Made by a program: the position numbers and the translations under genes. This document shows, piece by piece, positions 35,444 through 45,027 of a stretch of 64,000 nucleotides of DNA (its first letter is position 1; the number at the start of each line of letters is the position of its first letter). Origin of the DNA: Caballeronia fortuita (lineage in GTDB: Bacteria > Pseudomonadota > Gammaproteobacteria > Burkholderiales > Burkholderiaceae); assembly GCF_001544835.2 (NCBI RefSeq), contig NZ_FCNX02000012.1:1-64000 (forward strand), written 5' to 3'. A model generated the notes under the pieces. That model searched no databases. It had not been told where the DNA came from and worked only from the letters and a program-made list of their open reading frames with translations.

Positions 35444-36397
35444 CTACTGGGTCGGCGGCAAGGTCGCGTCTAAGAAACGATGAATCTCAGCACCGATTTC
35501 CGGGAGGTCGCTCTCGAGGGCGAAATGGCCAGCGTCGACCAAAACTACTTTCGCTTCGGGAATGTCTTTTTTGAACGCTTGGGCGCCAGCGGGAAGAAAT
35601 AGCGGGTCGTTCTTCCCCCACACGGCGAGAAGTGGCGGCTTAAATTTTCGGAAGTACTGCTGATATAAGGGATATTGCGCAACGTTATTCTTATAGTCCT
35701 TGAAGAGGTCCAACTGTATCTCCACATTTCCGGGACGCGTAAGCAGCGCTGAGTCCAACGTGTACGAGTCCGGTGCGATGACCTCAGTACTGTGCGCACC
35801 TTGAGTGTATTGCCACTTAACGGCATCGGGCGTCAGAATGCGCCGAAGCTGGTCACGATTGGCTTGAGACGGTTCGCTCCAGTATTTTTGTATAGGATCC
35901 CATTCTTTGCTCAGTCCTTCAACATAAGCATTCCCGTTCTGCGAGATGATCGCGGTGATTCGCTCGGGGTGAGCTGTCGCTAAGCGCCATCCTATAGGAG
36001 CGCCGTAGTCGAACACTTCGAGAGCATAGCGACGGAGGCCGATTTTGTCTGTAAACTGATCAATGGTGTTGGCCAGATTTTCGAACGAGTAGGTGTACTT
36101 GTCTCGCGGCGGAGCTGACGTATATCCAAAGCCCGGAAGATCCGGGGCAATAACATGATATTTGTCCGCCAGCATGCCCATGAGATTGCGGTACATGAAG
36201 GACGATGTAGGGAATCCGTGCAGCAGAAGCACAGACGGCGCAGCTGGATCGCCTGCTTCCCGATAGAAGACCTTCACATCGTTCACTTCCGCGTAGTGGT
36301 AGGTCACCACTGGCCGGACCGATTCAGCGTGAGCTCCGTAATTATAAAAGAAGACAAAAAAGCTCAGAAGACCACCAGCAAGCTGCTTTATCGGCAT
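35444..36397 (-). CDS. Exported alpha/beta hydrolase, epoxide hydrolase/haloalkane dehalogenase-like
   Basis: 317 residues with an N-terminal signal peptide (LLSFFVFFYNYGAHA-ES). Alpha/beta hydrolase fold: oxyanion motif LLHGFPTSSFM, nucleophile elbow VFDYGAPIG with Asp as nucleophile, and the catalytic His in DAGHFALES. Asp in place of Ser points to an epoxide hydrolase or dehalogenase mechanism. Substrate unknown; neighbours are a GST and stress-type genes. Confidence 0.87.
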   Translation of the reverse strand: MPIKQLAGGLLSFFVFFYNYGAHAESVRPVVTYHYAEVNDVKVFYREAGDPAAPSVLLLHGFPTSSFMYRNLMGMLADKYHVIAPDLPGFGYTSAPPRDKYTYSFENLANTIDQFTDKIGLRRYALEVFDYGAPIGWRLATAHPERITAIISQNGNAYVEGLSKEWDPIQKYWSEPSQANRDQLRRILTPDAVKWQYTQGAHSTEVIAPDSYTLDSALLTRPGNVEIQLDLFKDYKNNVAQYPLYQQYFRKFKPPLLAVWGKNDPLFLPAGAQAFKKDIPEAKVVLVDAGHFALESDLPEIGAEIHRFLDATLPPTQ

Positions 36398-36460
36398 GTT
36401 CGCGATTACCGCTTCAGTAAGATGCTCGGTTGATGTACGACGGTTGCCATGTCAGTCGAC

Positions 36461-36525
36461 TCATTCTCGTCGAGCAACTTCGCTTAGTCACTGTTTATTA
36501 TTGCTCGACCGCTGTGCGAAAATCC
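36461..36525 (+). repeat. Dispersed direct repeat, copy A
   Basis: This segment recurs in the same orientation at 55415-55478. Shared blocks are TCATTCTCGTC, a 23-base identical core (36478-36500) containing CTTAGTCACTGTTTATTA, and CGACCGCTGTGC, with variable bases between; overall identity is roughly 80 percent by eye. It is not part of any recognised gene. Confidence 0.7.
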
Positions 36526-36600
36526 TCCAGCGACGCATAGAATGACATGCCCGGCACCCCCGAGGTAAATGCGCGTCGTGACAGAAGCACGGGTCGCTGC

Positions 36601-36623
36601 CTCGAAGCGCAATGCGCTTCGAG
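36601..36623. repeat. Perfect 10-bp inverted repeat
   Basis: CTCGAAGCGC and GCGCTTCGAG flank AAT. A half-copy (GCCTCGAAGCGC) recurs at about 36779. No T-run adjoins, so it is not a standard terminator. Confidence 0.5.
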
Positions 36624-36823
36624 ACCCCATTCCACCGGCGTTCATCAGAGACCTAATTCCTGCGGCGCTTAAAGCCGGCACAGCTTCGAGGGCAGACGGT
36701 GTGCGACGGGGACATCAGGTTACAGTGACGGCCGGAACCTCTGATCATCATTCGCTTGCGAGCCAATGCCGTAGATGCGCCTCGAAGCGCGGCCGCGTTC
36801 TATACCCGGGATGCAAGAGGCGC

Positions 36824-37492
36824 TCAGCCCTTCGTCGGCGACGTAGCCGGTCGCGCTGCCTGCCATTCTGCCGCGACAGCGTCCGCAACAGCAGGGCGCG
36901 CTGCAATACGCTCGTGCCAATCCCTCAGATTTTCGAGATGCGTTAGGTCCACGTCGGCATCGAAAACCGAGTTTATCCATGGCGCCTTGCCCCAATTACA
37001 GAGAACCCATAGATATGAATCGACGGCCGTATAGGTGTTACCCATAACGAACTCCTTGCCGGCGAGATGCTTGTCGACGAGCGCGAAAGATTTCTCAATC
37101 TTCGGCTTGTTATAGGCTGCAAAATCAGCGAAGCGCTTCATCTTCCGTTCATAGATCAGAGGCACGAATCCTTTATGTATCTCTGTGGTTAGGAAGTTGA
37201 GCCATTCATGGGCACGGTAACGGTCGTTGCTTCCATTCAGCGGGAGTAAGTATTTGTTGGGCGCTAAATCTGCTATGTATTGCATAATCGCGGGCCCTTC
37301 GCGCAACGCGAAGCCTTCCCCGACCTCCAATACCGGAACGTATCCGAGTGGATTGACATTGGCAAAGTCCTCTCCACTCGACGTTCTTTTGGTAGCAAGG
37401 TTTACCTCGACAAGTTCGAACTCGATGTCTGCCTCTCGGAGAACGATGTGTGGCGCTTGTGAGCATACTCCAGGTGTGAAGTAGAGTTTCAT
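36824..37492 (-). CDS. Glutathione S-transferase (beta class-like)
   Basis: 222 residues. Thioredoxin-like N-terminal domain with the bacterial active-site Cys in FTPGVCSQAPHI, cis-Pro in NPLGYVPVLEV and the GSH-binding LREGPAIMQYI. The helical C-terminal domain follows with YTAVDSYLWVL. It conjugates glutathione to electrophiles; substrate not known. Confidence 0.9.
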   Translation of the reverse strand: MKLYFTPGVCSQAPHIVLREADIEFELVEVNLATKRTSSGEDFANVNPLGYVPVLEVGEGFALREGPAIMQYIADLAPNKYLLPLNGSNDRYRAHEWLNFLTTEIHKGFVPLIYERKMKRFADFAAYNKPKIEKSFALVDKHLAGKEFVMGNTYTAVDSYLWVLCNWGKAPWINSVFDADVDLTHLENLRDWHERIAARPAVADAVAAEWQAARPATSPTKG

Positions 37493-37679
37493 GACTGTAC
37501 CTAAGTAGATTGGGATGCCGATCGCATGGTCGCCCGATGATAGGGAGGGATGTTAAGGACGTCCATCAAGCCGCACACCGGATCGCTTCGCGAGCCCTAA
37601 TACATTGTTCTTTAAGAGTTTTCCTTGTACTATCGTCGCGAACGACGGCGCGGCCGGTGGCGCGAGGAAGGAGAGGAAA

Positions 37680-38423
37680 ATGGACCTGAAAGGGATGCTG
37701 CAGGCAGCAGGTGTCGAGGGGAACAAGGCGGATTTCTATCTAGCGTCACTTGAATTGGGCGAGTCGTCGGTCGCAGCGATTGCGCAGAAGGCAGGAATTG
37801 GCCGAACAAATGCATACGAGATACTCGATCGCCTCTTGGCTAGTGGCCTTGTCGCCACTGTTCAAAAGGGTACGCGGAGCTTTGTAATACCGCAGGACCC
37901 GATCGCTCTTCTTCGCAGGGTCGAAGCGCAGCGTCAAACCGTGCAAGAGCTACTTCCGCAGTTGCGTGCAATACATAACTCGGCCGGAGGGAAGCCCAAA
38001 GTACGCTTTTTCGTTGGTGTCGAAGGCATAAAGACGGTTCTCAACGAGACCTTGGACTGCCAGTCCAAAGAATTACGCGCGATAATGTCGAATAGTGAAT
38101 TGTTTCAGACACCTGGATTTACCGTTATCCGTGACATCATCGCGAAGCGGGTAAAGTCTGGCATTACACTGCGAATAATTCGTTCTGGTAGCCCGGACAC
38201 GCGTGATCTTTGGAGGACTTCGGAGCGTGAGCGTCGTACGCTACGCTTCGCGCCCCCGTCCTTCGAAGCGGGCGTCACTACTTATCTTTATGACGACGTG
38301 GTAGCCTTTATTTCTTCAAAAGCGGAACATTACGCATTGTCTATACAAAGTGCTGAGCTTTGCGCGTTTCAAACTGGGCTTTTTGAAGCGCTTTGGGAGT
38401 CAAGCGTGCCAGATGTTCGCTGA
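37680..38423 (+). CDS. TrmB-family transcriptional regulator
   Basis: 247 residues. An N-terminal winged helix of the TrmB type (SSVAAIAQKAGIGRTNAYEILDRLL) is followed by a linker coiled coil (RRVEAQRQTVQELL). The C-terminal domain (VRFFVGVEGIKTVLNE, VAFISSKAEHYAL) resembles the PLD-like effector domain of the family. The start at 37680 follows GGAGAGG. It lies upstream of the MFS-aldoxime dehydratase genes and is the nearest candidate regulator for them. Confidence 0.8.
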   Translation: MDLKGMLQAAGVEGNKADFYLASLELGESSVAAIAQKAGIGRTNAYEILDRLLASGLVATVQKGTRSFVIPQDPIALLRRVEAQRQTVQELLPQLRAIHNSAGGKPKVRFFVGVEGIKTVLNETLDCQSKELRAIMSNSELFQTPGFTVIRDIIAKRVKSGITLRIIRSGSPDTRDLWRTSERERRTLRFAPPSFEAGVTTYLYDDVVAFISSKAEHYALSIQSAELCAFQTGLFEALWESSVPDVR

Positions 38424-39149
38424 CAAGCATGTTCAAAGACCTCTCTAGAGTTGAGATCGGAACAAATAAGGCGGGAGACGAAGTAAACGGCAAAAAATCG
38501 GCCGAATTGTTGGCGACGAAGTATCTCTTCGCGCAGCGACTGGGCTACAGGGCAATCGCGACTCGCCTTTGCACACACACCAAAGTCCGTCGCTAGCTTA
38601 TCGGCGCACCTTCTGTTTGATTTTGCGGTGGTGGACAACTACATGGCTTCAAAAAGCCGTCAGCTGCCAGCTAGAAGTCATGCGATCGTGTGGCGCCCCT
38701 TGAGGCCTGCAGGCTGACAGAGTCAAGCAGCACTGCGGGCGGCTAGTTGACGGCGACCTACCGCATTGTGCCGTTGCGCGGCCGCGGACTGCTGCTTACT
38801 TCTTGGATTACTCTGCGCGACACCTAAGTCTCCGCAACCATCACGTTGCTCTGCCGACCGGGCGTGGCAAAGTCTCCGCGCCGGTTGATGGAGATGTTAG
38901 GGCAAACCCACGAAATCGTCGATAGAACGCCGGTGACATTGCGTGTACATCTCGACGTCTCAATGGCTGCCTAGTTGTCGAGGGCTCCGAATCGCCGACT
39001 TGCCCCGTTTCGTTCGGTCGAATAGTACAAATATTGTCTCGTAAAAACAGTAACTTAGAAAAAATCGTCAGTGCATTTTGCGGTTCCGAGTGACGGCGGA
39101 GAATTGGCCTCCTAGGATGGATTTCATTAATAAAGGAGGACTGGAGATC
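38424..39149. other. Intergenic region upstream of the transporter-aldoxime dehydratase genes
   Basis: 726 bp. Short open frames here have no recognisable domain. The last 20 bases contain AAAGGAGG, the ribosome binding site of the transporter. An AT-rich stretch around 39025-39065 could hold the promoter. Confidence 0.4.
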
Positions 39150-40781
39150 ATGCAAACGTCTACGCCCGCGGTTCCAGGAAAGGAAGCTTCAAGCGAGAAG
39201 TTGGTCATTATCGGATCGACGCTCGGTACGCTCTTTGAATGGTACGATTTTTTCCTCTACGGCGCGGTAGCGTCCGTTTTCTCGAAGCAGTTCTTTTCAG
39301 CGCTTTCGCCGACAAGTGCATTCCTTTTTGCGCTTATCGCATTTGGAGTTGGCTTTGCCGTTCGGCCCCTCGGCGCTCTCCTTTTCGGGCGACTAGGGGA
39401 CACGATTGGACGCAAGTACACGTTCCTAATGACCATCGTTCTCATGGGCGGAGCGACCTTTTGCGTGGGCCTCTTACCGACATACGCACAAGCCGGGATC
39501 ATCGCGCCGATCCTTTTACTGTCATTGCGGGTATTACAGGGTTTAGGGTTGGGAGGCGAGTATGGTGGTGCGGCCATCTACGTTGCCGAGCACGCAGCTG
39601 CAGGGCGAAAAGGTCGTAATACAAGTTGGATTCAGATGACGGGCGCAGGCGGGACGATACTCGCATTGCTGGTAGTGTTCACGTGCCGCTCCATTTTCGG
39701 AAGCCAGTTTGAAGAATGGGCCTGGCGCATTCCTTTTCTGCTCTCCGCGGTAATGCTAGCGGTTTCGATTTGGATCCGTACCACGCTTCACGAGTCGCCC
39801 GTATATGAGAAGATGAAGGCAGAGGGCAAGACGGCGAAGGCCCCAATTCGCGAGACCTTTGGAAGCTGGGCTAACGTCAAGCAAATGCTGATTGCGCTGT
39901 TTGGCTTAGTCATGGGCGTAACGACGGTTCTGTATATGGGACAGACGTACACCTTCTTCTTTCTCACGCAGACCTTGCACTTGGATATCGGAACCGCGAG
40001 CTTTTTGAACGGCGCCTCGTTGCTTGTTTGTCTCCCCCTTATGTGGATAGCAGGCGCGCTTTCGGACATCATCGGGCGCAAAAAAGTCATCCTCACCGGT
40101 TGTCTTCTAGCCGCATTGACGAGCTTCCCGATTTTTAAAGGTATTACCCACTTCGCAAATCCAGATCTCGAAACAGCGACGCGAAATAATCCAGTGGTTC
40201 TGCACGCGCCCGCTTCGTCGTGCAGCTTCCAGTTCGATCTTCTGGGTAACAAGCCGGCTACGAGCGAATGCGATAAGTTCAAAGCAGCGCTTGCAAAGGC
40301 GGGCGTTCCGTACACGAATGTCGCGGACTCAACTGCGGCTCGCCCATTCGTCCTCGTCGGGACTACAAAACTGAGCGGATACGATGCGATCACCTTGCAA
40401 CAGCTCCTTCACAACGCAGGGTACTCGAACGAAGCCGTCGCATCGCATATCAATAAGCCGATGGTGATCTTGCTGTTGATCGTTCTCTGCACGTATTTCG
40501 CAATGGTATATGCACCGCTTGCCGCGGCGCTCGTCGAGATGTTCCCGGCTCGCGTTCGATACACTGCGTTGTCTTTTCCTTATCACGTAGGCAATGGGAT
40601 CTTCGGAGGCTTCTTCCCTGCCGTAGCATTCGCAATGGTTACTATGACCGGCGATATCTACTTTGGAATTTGGTACCCCGTATTCTTTGCGGCGGTTACT
40701 TTTGTGGTCGGCGGGCTTTTCTTGCGCGAGAGACCCGTCGTTGACGATGCGACCGCGCCGGCCTCAACTGCGCGGGCCTAG
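39150..40781 (+). CDS. MFS transporter (MHS family) with a large inserted loop
   Basis: 543 residues. MHS motifs: GTLFEWYDFFLYGA, GRLGDTIGRKYTF, LRVLQGLGLGGEYGG and RTTLHESPVYEKM. Between the eighth and following helices there is an inserted polar domain of about 100 residues (roughly 39.97-40.44 kb ends), with Cys residues in SSCSF and SECDK. The start at 39150 is chosen for its strong AGGAGG; an ATG at 39117 is in frame but lacks one. It probably imports the aldoxime or a related acid for the enzyme encoded next. Confidence 0.87.
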   Translation: MQTSTPAVPGKEASSEKLVIIGSTLGTLFEWYDFFLYGAVASVFSKQFFSALSPTSAFLFALIAFGVGFAVRPLGALLFGRLGDTIGRKYTFLMTIVLMGGATFCVGLLPTYAQAGIIAPILLLSLRVLQGLGLGGEYGGAAIYVAEHAAAGRKGRNTSWIQMTGAGGTILALLVVFTCRSIFGSQFEEWAWRIPFLLSAVMLAVSIWIRTTLHESPVYEKMKAEGKTAKAPIRETFGSWANVKQMLIALFGLVMGVTTVLYMGQTYTFFFLTQTLHLDIGTASFLNGASLLVCLPLMWIAGALSDIIGRKKVILTGCLLAALTSFPIFKGITHFANPDLETATRNNPVVLHAPASSCSFQFDLLGNKPATSECDKFKAALAKAGVPYTNVADSTAARPFVLVGTTKLSGYDAITLQQLLHNAGYSNEAVASHINKPMVILLLIVLCTYFAMVYAPLAAALVEMFPARVRYTALSFPYHVGNGIFGGFFPAVAFAMVTMTGDIYFGIWYPVFFAAVTFVVGGLFLRERPVVDDATAPASTARA

Positions 40782-40890
40782 CGTTCCTCGCTGACCTCGT
40801 TCTGTGGGAGCCGGCGTTCAGCGGTCCGAACACAGGCTCACCTCCCGAAAAGCGACGACCTTTACGTGAGCCAATTCAAAGGCGAATATC

Positions 40891-41961
40891 ATGAGCTTCC
40901 ATATCGAATATCCACGGACCTTGCCCTTGCAACGTCCGGGTGACTTTCAACCTGGCGCCCCGAAGTTCCACGCGAGATGGGACTCGGCTGTTACGACGCT
41001 GGTGTGTGATTACATTGCGGTCCAGCGGGACCGCGATGATTTGACCTCGGAGAACAACTTTTTCGAGCGTCTCCAGCGCGATTTCGACAGTGAGTTTGGG
41101 CCAGACTGCGCAGAACGCATGCGAATGGTTGATGAAGCAGGCAAGACTAATTCAATAATTGTTGCATACTGGACCGATCCGTCCAGATACGCATTTTGGA
41201 AATTCACGGCAGCATTTAATGCGTGGCTTCAGTCAGCCGAGCGTGAGGCTGAGGATGTCGGATATTGGCGGGAGACTCTTGTAGTGCCGTATGATCGGCT
41301 GGAAACTATCTATTCAGAGCCGGAGTATCGAGTCGGCCTGAATCGTACAAAGGGCTGCAATATCGAGCCGATGTACACCGCGGGCTATTTTGGAGCTATG
41401 CGCGATCGGCTTCCGATTTCCGCCGTTGATGGCTTGAATTCTCCCTATGAAACGTCACTGCCGAAAGGGGCTTTCGAAGACGGTCTTCGTAAGCGGATAC
41501 GCGTTGACATCCCCCACAACCTCGTAAGTATCCGATCTGGTCAATATTGGCAGAAAGCCGAAGGCGAACAGCTCGCAGACTATTATGAGAATCTGCAGCC
41601 CAAGCTCGAAGTTGGCATGTCGTATATCAAAGATAATCCGCTAACAACGGGTTGCCTGTCTTTGCGAGCGATGGTTAACTTGGATCAAGAGGGCAATGAG
41701 CTTCGAGAGACGTCCAAGCACGGATACTTCATTTCCCTGGCTTTTCTGGAGCGCTGGGCGTCGAGTCATAAAAGTCACCTTGACATCTTCAAGCACGCGC
41801 TCGCGATGAGGCGAAAGTATGGAGCGGAACGTTCTGTTGTTACGTGGCACGAGGTGTTCGTTCTCGGGAGTTCCCCATCTTTCGAGTACGTGAACTGTCA
41901 TGCGGAAACCGGTCTTCTGAAGTATGCCAACCTTTGGGGTTCGGCTCCGATCGCCCGTTGA
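40891..41961 (+). CDS. oxd: Aldoxime dehydratase (haem enzyme, phenylacetaldoxime dehydratase-like)
   Basis: 356 residues. Dehydrates aldoximes (R-CH=N-OH) to nitriles at a haem b centre. Recognisable family segments are the N-terminal YPRTLPLQRPGDF, FGAMRDRLP, NLVSIRSGQYW, and SSHKSHLDIF, whose His296 is the likely proximal haem ligand. VTWHEVFVL carries His320, the likely distal catalytic base, and FEYVNCHAETGLL follows. The spacing of 24 residues between these histidines agrees with what I recall for the Bacillus enzyme. It feeds nitrile to the nitrilase or nitrile hydratase of this window. Confidence 0.92.
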   Translation: MSFHIEYPRTLPLQRPGDFQPGAPKFHARWDSAVTTLVCDYIAVQRDRDDLTSENNFFERLQRDFDSEFGPDCAERMRMVDEAGKTNSIIVAYWTDPSRYAFWKFTAAFNAWLQSAEREAEDVGYWRETLVVPYDRLETIYSEPEYRVGLNRTKGCNIEPMYTAGYFGAMRDRLPISAVDGLNSPYETSLPKGAFEDGLRKRIRVDIPHNLVSIRSGQYWQKAEGEQLADYYENLQPKLEVGMSYIKDNPLTTGCLSLRAMVNLDQEGNELRETSKHGYFISLAFLERWASSHKSHLDIFKHALAMRRKYGAERSVVTWHEVFVLGSSPSFEYVNCHAETGLLKYANLWGSAPIAR

Positions 41962-42001
41962 TCAGGGTCCAATATTAGTTCATTCAATGGGAGGCGACAC
42001 C

Positions 42002-42661
42002 GTGCCAGACCAACAAGTTCAAAAACCACTCAAACTCTATGGGATGACTTATTCGGGGCACAGCCACCGAGTGGAACTTTTCCTGTCTATACTTGGGTTG
42101 CCCTATGAAAAGGTAACCATTGACCCAGACACTGAGGCGCACCACAAACCAGATTTCCTAGCCCTGAATCCATTTGGACAAGTGCCAGTCATCGTTGACG
42201 GCGAGGCCGTGGTTTTTGACTCCAATGCCATACTCGTTTATTTAGCAAAAAAATATGGAGACGAATCATGGCTCCCAAGCGAGCCAGTCTTGAATGCTTC
42301 CGTTCAGCAGTGGTTCTCGTTGGCGGCTGGAGAAATTGCGTTTGGTCCATGCGCCGCACGGCGGCTGGTCGTCTATGGGGAGGAGTTGGTCCCTATGTCG
42401 GTGGCCAAACGCATTACAACCAAATTGTTCGAGACGCTTGAAAAACGGTTGGAAGAGAGGCAATGGGCGGTGGGTGATCGTCCGACCCTCGCTGACATTT
42501 CGGCGTATAGCTATATCGCCCATGCACCGGAAGGATATATCTCGCTGCAACCATACCCGAGCATCCGAGCGTGGCTTTCCCGAATCGAGGCATTGCCTGG
42601 TTACGTGCCCATGCCGAAAGCGCCTCTCCGTGCGGAGCGGAATGAGTTCGTCACCAACTAA
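42002..42661 (+). CDS. Glutathione S-transferase family protein
   Basis: 219 residues. GST N-terminal domain with YGMTYSGHSHRVELFLS, cis-Pro in NPFGQVPVIVDG and VFDSNAILVYLAKKYG, then the helical domain with RPTLADISAYSYI. A GTG start at 42002, 7 nt after GGGAGG, fits better than the ATG at 41987, which overlaps that binding site. Active-site Ser rather than Cys. It directly follows the aldoxime dehydratase (40 bp) and may protect against reactive intermediates. Confidence 0.85.
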   Translation: MPDQQVQKPLKLYGMTYSGHSHRVELFLSILGLPYEKVTIDPDTEAHHKPDFLALNPFGQVPVIVDGEAVVFDSNAILVYLAKKYGDESWLPSEPVLNASVQQWFSLAAGEIAFGPCAARRLVVYGEELVPMSVAKRITTKLFETLEKRLEERQWAVGDRPTLADISAYSYIAHAPEGYISLQPYPSIRAWLSRIEALPGYVPMPKAPLRAERNEFVTN

Positions 42662-42887
42662 TAAGTCTTCGAGGAAGGTCGATACGTCCCCGAAGGTTCC
42701 TCTTGATATCGAAGACCTCCAGTTGAATGCAGTTCCCGCCAGGCTAACTATCCGTCTCTCAGGTTAATTGATCCACGGGGGTCGGGCGGTTACGGTACAC
42801 GTGAAGCCCGTAACATTGACAACGATTGGCTAAGCGACAACACAGCGGGACGGCTGTCAGTCGCTATGGCCCTCACCCGGAGGCAAC

Positions 42888-44867
42888 GTGTCAATTCTTG
42901 AACCCATGCGGGAACACCGCACCTGTCCTAAGGATCCTTCATTATCCGGTCGGGAGAACATCCCCGACATGGTTGCGTATGATGAACTATGCGCCGAGGC
43001 CGAGCGCGATTACGAGAGCTTTTGGGCGCGCTTCGCGCGGAGCACTCTCTAATGGTCAAAACCGTTTAGTGAAATCCTTGACCAGAGCAACGCACCTTTT
43101 TATCGGTGGTTCAGCGATGGTCAACTAAATGCGTCATTCAATTGCCTAGATAGAAATCTGTTGAACGGCAATGCGGATAAGGCAGCTATTTTGTTCGAGG
43201 CGGACGATGGCACTCAGACGCGTGTCACGTATCGCGAGCTGCACCTTCGGGTAAGTCGGTTTGCCAATGCGCTGCGTAGTCTAGGAGTTGGAAAGGGCGA
43301 CCGCGTTGTGATCTATCTGCCGATGTCAGTCGAAGGTGTAGTCGCTATGCAAGCCTGCGCCCGCATCGGGGCGATTCACTCTGTCGTATTCGGCGGGTTT
43401 TCCGCCAAGGCCTTGCAGGAGCGTATTGCCGACCTCGGTGCCGTCGCACTAATTACGGCCGACGAGCAGTTGCGAGCCGGAAAGATTCTCGCCCTTAAGT
43501 CCATAGCAGACGAAGCCCTTGCGGGGAGCGATTGTTCGAGTGTAAAAAATGTTGTGGTTTACCGTCGTACCGGAAGGAAAATCGAATGGACGAAGGGGCG
43601 CGACCATTGGATGGACGAGCTGCTCTCGGCGCAGTCGAACGACTGCGAGCCTGAACCGGTCGACGCAGAACACCCGCTTTTCGTCTTGTACACCTCCGGA
43701 TCTACTGGCCGCCCCAAAGGCGTACAGCATAGCACGGCGGGTTACCTGCTGTGGGCAATGCTCACGATGCGCTGGACGTTTGACATCAAATCCAGTGATG
43801 TCTTTTGGTGTACCGCAGATATAGGCTGGATAACCGGGCATACATACATCGCGTACGGACCGCTTGCGGTAGGCGCGACCCCAGTAATCTTCGAGGGCGT
43901 GCCGACTTATCCCGACGCCGGTCGCTTTTGGGAGATGATCGCCCGTCACAAGGTCAGTATTTTCTATACGGCACCAACTGCCATCCGTTCGCTAATCAAA
44001 GCGTCGGACGCGAACCCGGCAGTTCATCCTGCTCGGTACGATCTATCAAGCCTGAGAGTGCTCGGTAGCGTCGGCGAACCAATCAGCCCGGATACGTGGG
44101 AGTGGTATCACAGTAACGTTGGCTCGGCCCGCTGTCCTGTTGTCGATACGTTCTGGCAGACGGAAACTGGCGGCCACATGATCGCGCCTTTGGCGGGCGC
44201 CACCCCGCTTGTTCCGGGATCTTGCACGCTCGCTCTACCGGGGATCATGGCATCGGTCGTTGATGAGACGGGCCAGCCAGTGCCCGACGGAAGCGGTGGC
44301 AATCTCGTCATTCGGCGTCCTTGGCCGTCGATGATTCGAACCATCTGGGGCGACAACGAGCGCTTCAAGCAGAGCTACTTTCCCGAGGAACTCGGTGGCG
44401 GCGTCTACCTTGCAGGCGACGGAGCCGTTCGCGACATTGAGACTGGCTACTTCACGATCACGGGCCGCATTGACGATGTGCTCAACGTTTCGGGACACCG
44501 CATGGGCACGATGGAGATTGAGTCAGCCTTGGTGGCTCACCCGCAGGTTGCCGAAGCTGCCGTCGTTGGACGCACCGACGATGTTACCGGCGAGGCTATT
44601 TGTGCCTTCGTGGTTCTGAAAGGTTCGTCGCCCGTCGGCGACGAAGCGCGCAAGCGCGCGGTCGAGCTGCGCAAGTGGATCAGTGACCAGATCGGACCGA
44701 TAGCCAAACCAAAGGATATTCGGTTTGGCGACAATTTGCCAAAAACCCGTTCTGGCAAGATTATGCGCCGACTCTTGCGTTCTCTCGCCAAAGGGGAGCA
44801 AATTCTACAAGACGTGTCCACACTAGAGAACCCGTCTGTTCTGAGCCAGTTGGGCGAAGCATACTGA
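42888..44867 (+). pseudogene. acs: Acetyl-CoA synthetase gene with an in-frame nonsense codon
   Basis: A full-length Acs of about 659 residues would start at the GTG at 42888 (GGAGG just upstream) and end at 44867. Codon 55 is TAA (43050-43052), in a place where the frame reads SFWARFARSTL[21 protein letters not shown], i.e. the conserved N-terminal domain continues in the same frame. Downstream everything is intact: [22 protein letters not shown] with the acetate-pocket Trp, and the catalytic Lys in [10 protein letters not shown]. Restart at a downstream codon would remove about 90 conserved residues. It would convert acetate from malonate decarboxylation to acetyl-CoA. Confidence 0.85.
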
Positions 44868-44885
44868 CTCCTGAGAACTTGCGTT

Positions 44886-44914
44886 CGGCCGTACGCCGTC
44901 GGCGGTACGGGCCG
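44886..44914 (+). terminator. Stable hairpin after acs, possible terminator
   Basis: CGGCC-GTAC-GCC pairs with GGC-GTAC-GGCCG through two single-base bulges, giving about 12 base pairs around a GTC loop, 19 bp after the acs stop. There is no clear T tract, so termination is uncertain. Confidence 0.35.
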
Positions 44915-45027
44915 AGCGCAGCCAGCTGCGAGATGTTTCCTCTCTGGGCGTGAAGACAGTGTCACCCAGCAGTATAGGTCGCTGGCGAGGCGATAAGTTA
45001 AAAACTTGGCCCATACCTTGAGCTTAG

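Larger units (their letters stand above)
36398..36823. other. Intergenic region with a direct repeat copy and a hairpin
   Basis: 426 bp without a supported gene. It contains copy A of the dispersed direct repeat (36461-36525) and a perfect hairpin (36601-36623). Confidence 0.45.

Noticed and set aside
36824-37492. Nitrile-pathway-specific role of the GST at 36.8 kb
   Set aside because: It lies outside the oxd transcription unit and on the other strand; proximity alone does not support a specific role.
43161-44867. Acetyl-CoA synthetase as an intact gene starting at 43161
   Set aside because: That start is a TTG inside the conserved N-terminal domain without a ribosome binding site. The upstream in-frame sequence from 42888 matches the missing N-terminus, so a nonsense-interrupted gene is the better reading.
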